DNA of 8,974 bases, from the NCBI GenBank assembly GCA_900549155.1, contig URNF01000087.1, positions 1-8,974 of the forward strand, read 5' to 3'. Made by a program: the position numbers and the translations under genes. How positions within the stretch are numbered: the first letter of the stretch is position 1; each line of letters begins with the position of its first letter. Shown here one piece after another: positions 4,961 through 8,974 of this stretch. This stretch comes from an uncultured Oscillospiraceae bacterium (GTDB lineage Bacteria; Bacillota; Clostridia; Oscillospirales; Acutalibacteraceae). The notes beneath the pieces are model-generated. The model was given only the letters and a program-made list of their open reading frames with translations, was not told the origin of the DNA and searched no databases.

Positions 4961-6688
4961 TCATTGTATATCGTCCGTATCCCGAAACTGCTGGCGGTAG
5001 AGCGTGGCATACATGCCGTTTGCGGCAAGCAGCGTTTCGTGATCGCCCTGCTCGGTGATCCTGCCGTCGTCGATGACGGCGATCTCGTCCGCATTTTTGA
5101 TGGTGGACAGGCGGTGCGCCACCACCAGCGTCGTCCTGCCGCGGCACAATTCGTCGAGCGCCTGCTGAATGAGAATCTCGGTCGTGTTGTCCAGCGCGCT
5201 TGTCGCCTCGTCCAGAATGAGGATGGGCGGATTTTTCAGAAATACCCGCGCAATGCACAGCCGCTGCTTCTGTCCGCCCGACAGCCGCACGCCACGTTCG
5301 CCGATCACCGTGTCATAGCCGTCGGGCATCGCGGTCACAAATTCATGGATGTTGGCGCGCTTTGCCGCCGCGATGACCTCGTCCTCGGTCGCGTCCGGCT
5401 TGCCGTAGAGAATGTTGTCCCGCACCGTCGCATTGAACAGGTACACATCCTGCTGCACGATGCCGATGTTGCGGCGCAGCGATGCAGCGGTGATGTTCCT
5501 GATCGACATGCCGTCGATGAGGATGTCCCCCGCCGTGAGTGAATAGAACCGCGGAATGAGGTGGCAGATGGTGGTCTTGCCGCCGCCCGACGGTCCGACC
5601 AGTGCAAAGGTCGCCCCTGCGGGAATGTCCATCGAAACATCGGTCAGCACCGGCTCCTCGTCGCCGTAGCCGAACGTGACGTGCCGCAGCGACACCGCGC
5701 CCGCGACCCTGCCGACCGGCTGCGCCTGCGGCAGATCGACCTCTTCCGGCACGTCCATGATCTCCACATAGCGTTCAAATCCGGCAACGCCGCTCTGGAA
5801 CTGCTCCATAAAACGGATGAGCGTGTTGACAGGGTTGAGAAACAGCCCGACCGACACCACAAAGGCGGAATAGTCGGCAAAGGAGATGCTGCCGTTATAC
5901 AGAAACAGGCCGCCCGCAATGAGGATCACCACATTGAAAATGTCGGAAACAAAGGTCGTCGAGGAATGGAACTCACCCATCGAGCGGTAGGCATCGCGGC
6001 TTGCCTCGCGGAAATCCTTGTTGCCCTCTTCAAACTTTTCAATTTCCAGATCGGCATTCGTGAACGCCTTTGTCACGCGGATGCCGGAAATGCTGCTTTG
6101 CAGCGCGGCGTTGATCTTGGCGATGGACTGACGGCTTTTCTGAAACGCGCGGCGCATCTTGTTGCGCGTCAGCGCCGAGATCACCACCAACAGCGGCACA
6201 CAGGCAAACACGATCAGCGCCAACCCGACATGGATGCTCAAAAGATAGACAAACGCGACCACGATGGAGATGGTGCAGGTGATCGCCATTTCCGGCCCGT
6301 GGTGCGCCAGCTCGCTGACATCGGTGAGGTCGTTTGTGAGACGCGACATGATCTTGCCTGTTTCATGCGTGTCGAAAAAGGAAAACGGCAGCCGCTCCAG
6401 ATGGGCAAACAGATCGCTGCGCATCTGCGCCTGCATCCGCACGCCCATCATGTGCCCCTGATATTGGATGAAGAAATTGAGCAGCATCCGTACAAAGTAG
6501 ATGAGCAACAAACACAGCCCATAGACCACCACGAGCCGATACCGCCTGTTCGGAATGAGATCACTGAGCATCAGCCGCGTGATGATGGGATAGAAAACGC
6601 CCATCAGCGACACGGCAAGCGACGCCGCCATGTCCATGGCGAAAAGCCGCTTGTGCGGACGGTAATAGGAAAGAAACCGTTTGAGCAT
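4961..6688 (-). CDS. ABC exporter half-transporter (membrane domain fused to ATPase)
   Basis: A 575-residue protein with an N-terminal six-helix exporter membrane domain (hydrophobic segments roughly at 20-42, 52-75, 133-152, 155-173, 246-264, 272-290) and a C-terminal ATPase domain. Visible ATPase motifs are Walker A GPSGGGKT (365-372), Q-loop VQQD (411-414), signature LSGGQ (469-473), Walker B ILILDE (489-494), D-loop SALD (497-500) and switch His525 in VAHRLST. All key residues are present, so it should hydrolyse ATP. Half-transporters of this MsbA/BmrA-like family act as dimers in the cytoplasmic membrane and export lipids, drugs or peptides; the substrate cannot be read from sequence. 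No peptidase domain is present. A weak AGGTGA site precedes the ATG. The gene has its own promoter and no partner half-transporter next to it, suggesting a homodimer. Confidence 0.93.
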   Translation of the reverse strand: MLKRFLSYYRPHKRLFAMDMAASLAVSLMGVFYPIITRLMLSDLIPNRRYRLVVVYGLCLLLIYFVRMLLNFFIQYQGHMMGVRMQAQMRSDLFAHLERLPFSFFDTHETGKIMSRLTNDLTDVSELAHHGPEMAITCTISIVVAFVYLLSIHVGLALIVFACVPLLVVISALTRNKMRRAFQKSRQSIAKINAALQSSISGIRVTKAFTNADLEIEKFEEGNKDFREASRDAYRSMGEFHSSTTFVSDIFNVVILIAGGLFLYNGSISFADYSAFVVSVGLFLNPVNTLIRFMEQFQSGVAGFERYVEIMDVPEEVDLPQAQPVGRVAGAVSLRHVTFGYGDEEPVLTDVSMDIPAGATFALVGPSGGGKTTICHLIPRFYSLTAGDILIDGMSIRNITAASLRRNIGIVQQDVYLFNATVRDNILYGKPDATEDEVIAAAKRANIHEFVTAMPDGYDTVIGERGVRLSGGQKQRLCIARVFLKNPPILILDEATSALDNTTEILIQQALDELCRGRTTLVVAHRLSTIKNADEIAVIDDGRITEQGDHETLLAANGMYATLYRQQFRDTDDIQ

Positions 6689-6728
6689 ATCATCACCTAT
6701 ATAACCCTTATTATATAATCACACAGCT

Positions 6729-6757
6729 ATCATACCGCATCACGAAAAAAATTGCAA
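6729..6757 (-). promoter_or_regulatory. Predicted promoter of the ABC transporter gene
   Basis: TTGCAA (6757-6752), a 17-nt spacer and TATGAT (6734-6729) fit a sigma-A promoter. The start would be near 6722, leaving about 33 nt before the ATG. The untranslated part contains the palindrome ATTATATAAT (6719-6710) and a second TTATATA (6704-6698), which could be operator sequences. The -35 begins just after the terminator of the upstream cluster. Confidence 0.7.
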
Positions 6758-6758
6758 C

Positions 6759-6783
6759 AAAAAAAGCCCCGCAGGGCTTTTTT
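6759..6783. terminator. Strong bidirectional intrinsic terminator
   Basis: AAAGCCC (6763-6769) and GGGCTTT (6774-6780) form a perfect 7-bp stem with a 4-nt loop, with A residues before and T residues after on the + strand, so it can terminate in both directions. On the minus strand it ends the aroA-tyrA-DAHP synthase transcript and insulates the ABC transporter promoter. Confidence 0.85.
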
Positions 6784-6785
6784 GT

Positions 6786-6840
6786 CGGCTCCCTCTGACG
6801 AGGGAGCTGTCAGCGCAGCTGACTGAGGGAGAGAAAGCCG
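6786..6840. repeat. Palindromic intergenic repeat with nested hairpins
   Basis: GCTCCCTC (6788-6795) pairs with GAGGGAGC (6800-6807) around TGAC. GTCAGC (6809-6814) pairs with GCTGAC (6818-6823) around GCA. A second GAGGGAG (6825-6831) and the ends CGGCT (6786-6790) and AGCCG (6836-6840) allow one long outer stem instead. I remember very similar sequences repeated between genes in Faecalibacterium-like genomes, which would make this a dispersed REP- or MITE-like element; that is memory, not a search. Only one copy is in the window. Confidence 0.6.
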
Positions 6841-6852
6841 CACAGCGGCTTT
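6834..6852. other. 7-bp stem-loop between the DAHP synthase gene and the repeat
   Basis: AAAGCCG (6834-6840) pairs perfectly with CGGCTTT (6846-6852) around CACAG. It overlaps the end of the palindromic repeat and lies 9 nt after the DAHP synthase stop. On the transcribed strand it is followed by CTCTCCC rather than a T-run, so it may protect the mRNA 3' end but is not a typical terminator. Confidence 0.5.
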
Positions 6853-6861
6853 GCCGTAGGA

Positions 6862-7890
6862 TCAGAGACTGTCCGCAATCTCATAGATGAGCTTTTCCGT
6901 CTTTTCCCAGCCAAGGCAGGGGTCGGTGATGGACTGACCGAACACACCGCCGTCCACCTTTTGTGCGCCGTCCACCAGGTAGCTTTCGATCATGAAGCCC
7001 TTGCAAAGGCGGCGCACCTCGTCGTCATAGCGGCAGCTGTGCAGTACTTCCTTGGCAATGCGCACCTGCTCGAGATACTTTTTGCCGGAGTTGGAGTGGT
7101 TGGTGTCGACAATGACGGCGGGATTTTGCAGCTCCTCCTCGGCATACAAAGCGGCAAGCCGCTTGAGATCCTCATAGTGATAGTTCGGGAAAGCCTTGCC
7201 CGTCGCATCCACATAGCCGCGCAGAATGGCGTGGGTGTAGGGGTTGCCGTGGCTCTTCACTTCCCAGCCGCGATAGCAGAACGTGTGGTGATGCTGTCCG
7301 GCATAGATGGCGTTCATCATGACCGACAGATCGCCGCCGGTCGGGTTTTTCATGCCGGCGGGAATGTCCAGACCGCTGGCGGTGAGACGGTGCTGCTGAT
7401 TTTCCACCGACCGCGCGCCGACCGCCACATAGGACAAAAGATCGCTCAGATAGCGGTGGTTTTCGGGATAGAGCATTTCGTCCGCACTGCTCATGCCGTA
7501 GTCGGTCAGCGACTGCATATGCAGCTTACGGATGGCAATGACGCCTTTGATGAGGTTGGGCTTTTCGTTGGGATCGGGATAGTGCAGCATACCCTTATAG
7601 CCCGCACCCGTGGTGCGCGGCTTGTTGGTGTAGATGCGCGGCACGATGAGCAGTTTGTCGCTGACCTTGTCCTGCACCGCGCGCAGCTTTTCGATATAGG
7701 TCAGCACCGCGTCGGCGCGATCCGCCGAGCACGGTCCGATGACCAAAAGCATCCGCGGGTCCTTGCCCTCAAAGATGGCGCGGATCTGTTCGTCGCGCTT
7801 TGCCTTCACGGCGGCGGCTTCCTCCGACAGCGGATACTGCGCCTTGATCTCCTGCGGGATCGGCAGTCTGCCGATAAATTCCATGTTCAT
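6862..7890 (-). CDS. aroF: 3-deoxy-D-arabino-heptulosonate 7-phosphate (DAHP) synthase, type I, AroF/G/H class
   Basis: The enzyme joins phosphoenolpyruvate and erythrose 4-phosphate, the first step of the shikimate pathway. From the ATG at 7890 it has 342 residues, close to E. coli AroG (350). Visible motifs are VIGPCSAD (50-57), the substrate-binding PRIYTNKPRTTGAGYKG (84-100), GARSVENQQHR (158-168), GMKNPTGGDL (179-188) and DTNHSNSGK (262-270). The four metal ligands of this class are present as Cys54, His265, Glu302 and Asp323 (in TDPCLGW). No chorismate mutase or ACT domain is fused. Feedback inhibition is usual for the class, but the effector cannot be assigned here. AAAGGGG lies 8 nt before the chosen ATG; an in-frame TTG at 7908 overlapping the tyrA stop is less likely. 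It lies 14 nt after tyrA and ends the cluster. Confidence 0.95.
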   Translation of the reverse strand: MNMEFIGRLPIPQEIKAQYPLSEEAAAVKAKRDEQIRAIFEGKDPRMLLVIGPCSADRADAVLTYIEKLRAVQDKVSDKLLIVPRIYTNKPRTTGAGYKGMLHYPDPNEKPNLIKGVIAIRKLHMQSLTDYGMSSADEMLYPENHRYLSDLLSYVAVGARSVENQQHRLTASGLDIPAGMKNPTGGDLSVMMNAIYAGQHHHTFCYRGWEVKSHGNPYTHAILRGYVDATGKAFPNYHYEDLKRLAALYAEEELQNPAVIVDTNHSNSGKKYLEQVRIAKEVLHSCRYDDEVRRLCKGFMIESYLVDGAQKVDGGVFGQSITDPCLGWEKTEKLIYEIADSL

Positions 7891-7904
7891 TGTTCTTTCC
7901 CCTT

Positions 7905-8768
7905 TCAATCGGTCTTTTTGTCAAACAGCGCCCGCCGCGCCGAAGCGGCGCGCATGGCAGCGCGCATCCCCTCGACATCGCGGTTCACGAGCAGCTGCCG
8001 AAAGGCATCAAAGCTCTTTTCGAACGCATCCATGTGGTGCAGCAGCGCCTCGCGGTTGCTCATGAACAGCTCCGTCCACATCACGTCGTTGATCTTCGCA
8101 ATGCGGGTGAGGTCGCGGAAGGAGTCGCCCGTGTATGCCTGCATATGCGGCGAGTCGTTGCAGTTCATCAGTGTCACGGCGATGCAGTGCGTCAGCTGCG
8201 ACAGATAGGCGATCATGTCGTCGTGCTCCGCCACCGTCAGGCGGGAAATGCGGTAAAATCCCAGCTCCCGCCCCAGCTGCTCACACAAAGCGATCGCAGC
8301 GGGCGTGTTCTTCTCGGTCGGCGTGACGATATAGTTTGCGCCGCGAAACACGCTGTCGTCGCTGTGCTCCACGCCATACAGCTCTCTGCCCGCCATCGGG
8401 TGCGCCGCGATAAATTCCACATCGGGGCGCAGCATATCCTGCACCGTTCCCACAACGCAGCCCTTGACGCCCGTCAGGTCGGTAATGACCGTCCCTGCGG
8501 AAAAATACTGCTGATTTTCCTTGATCCATTCAATGAACGTGTGCGGATACAGAGCAAAAACGATCAGCTCCGATCCCGCGATCAGCTCCGGCTCGATCGC
8601 CGTCGTGCCATAGGCAATGATACCCTCCCGCAGCGCATAATCGACAGAGGACTGCTCCTTTGTGATGGCGGACACGCGATAGCCGCGGCGGGTGAGCGCC
8701 TTGGCATAGCTGCCGCCCATCAGCCCGAGTCCCACGATCAGAATGCGGGTATTTTTATTCAGTGTCAT
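7905..8768 (-). CDS. tyrA: Prephenate dehydrogenase (or arogenate dehydrogenase)
   Basis: A 287-residue monofunctional TyrA, oxidatively decarboxylating prephenate to 4-hydroxyphenylpyruvate for tyrosine synthesis. The Rossmann dinucleotide-binding motif GLGLMGGS is at 13-20, HPMAGRE at 123-129, AEHDDMIAYLSQLTH at 180-194 with the family histidines, and SFRDLTRIA at 216-224. There is no N-terminal chorismate mutase and no C-terminal ACT domain, so allosteric control by tyrosine through ACT is not expected. The end of the second Rossmann strand reads VSAITKEQ, without the Asp usually seen in NAD-specific enzymes, so NADP use is possible; this is inference. GGAGG lies 9 nt before the ATG. The start overlaps the end of aroA by 14 nt, implying coupled translation. 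Confidence 0.94.
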   Translation of the reverse strand: MTLNKNTRILIVGLGLMGGSYAKALTRRGYRVSAITKEQSSVDYALREGIIAYGTTAIEPELIAGSELIVFALYPHTFIEWIKENQQYFSAGTVITDLTGVKGCVVGTVQDMLRPDVEFIAAHPMAGRELYGVEHSDDSVFRGANYIVTPTEKNTPAAIALCEQLGRELGFYRISRLTVAEHDDMIAYLSQLTHCIAVTLMNCNDSPHMQAYTGDSFRDLTRIAKINDVMWTELFMSNREALLHHMDAFEKSFDAFRQLLVNRDVEGMRAAMRAASARRALFDKKTD

Positions 8769-8974
8769 GCTTTACTACCTCCACGCCCAAAGCGGACAAC
8801 CTCTCGAAAAAGTCGGGAAAGCTCTTGGCGACCGCCTCCGCTCCCGTGATCGCGCCGTCGAGCGCCGTCAGAAGCACCGCAAGTGCCATGACGATGCGGT
8901 GGTCGTTGTGGCCGCAAAGCGGCTCTGTCGGCGGGTGCAGCTCCTTTGGAAACACCACCACCGAATCCTCATAG
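8755..8974 (-). CDS. aroA: 5-enolpyruvylshikimate-3-phosphate (EPSP) synthase, C-terminal end (runs off the right edge)
   Basis: Only the last 72 residues are in the window. They contain GHNDHRIVMALAVL, the conserved motif with the substrate-binding NDHR, and AEAVAKSFPDFFERLSALGVEV, the family ending with its KSFPDFF segment. The enzyme adds phosphoenolpyruvate to shikimate 3-phosphate, the step before chorismate synthase, and is the target of glyphosate; residues that decide sensitivity are outside the window. The frame is open to the edge. It ends 14 nt inside tyrA. Promoter and upstream genes of the cluster are not visible. Confidence 0.94.
   Translation of the reverse strand, partial: YEDSVVVFPKELHPPTEPLCGHNDHRIVMALAVLLTALDGAITGAEAVAKSFPDFFERLSALGVEVVKHDTE

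Noticed and set aside
5561..8849. Several long + strand open frames (up to 415 codons) opposite the ABC transporter, DAHP synthase and tyrA genes
   Set aside because: They are antisense shadows of genes whose motifs are complete on the minus strand; their translations are low-complexity His/Arg/Gln-rich without recognisable domains.

Overview
The window reads almost entirely on the minus strand and looks like a chromosomal segment of a Gram-positive member of the class Clostridia, most probably the Ruminococcaceae/Oscillospiraceae. The basis is the GC-rich coding sequence, strong AGGAGG-type ribosome binding sites before nearly every gene, the protein sequences, and a palindromic repeat at 6786-6840 that I remember from Faecalibacterium-like genomes. 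The family assignment is inference. No phage, transposase, CRISPR array, tRNA or rRNA gene was seen.

Right part (6862-8974, read leftwards): an aromatic amino acid cluster. It holds the 3' end of aroA (EPSP synthase), tyrA (prephenate dehydrogenase, overlapping aroA by 14 nt) and a type I DAHP synthase (14 nt after tyrA). Together they make the first step of the shikimate pathway, its penultimate step, and the step committing prephenate to tyrosine. The cluster's promoter lies beyond the right edge. It is followed by nested palindromes (6786-6852) and a strong bidirectional terminator (6759-6783).

Middle (4961-6757): a single ABC exporter half-transporter gene with its own clear promoter (TTGCAA-N17-TATGAT).

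Left part (1-4922): the S10 ribosomal protein operon in canonical order rpsJ, rplC, rplD, rplW, rplB, rpsS, rplV, rpsC, rplP; rplP runs off the left edge. The operon starts from a good promoter with an A-tract upstream (4881-4922). A leader of about 340 nt follows, containing terminator-like hairpins and a short, possibly decayed open reading frame before rpsJ. Two intercistronic spacers are unusually long for this operon: 143 nt between rpsJ and rplC, which can fold into an extended helix, and 115 nt between rplW and rplB. These leader and spacer RNAs are the least explained parts of the window and the best candidates for undescribed regulation. The protein genes themselves are ordinary.
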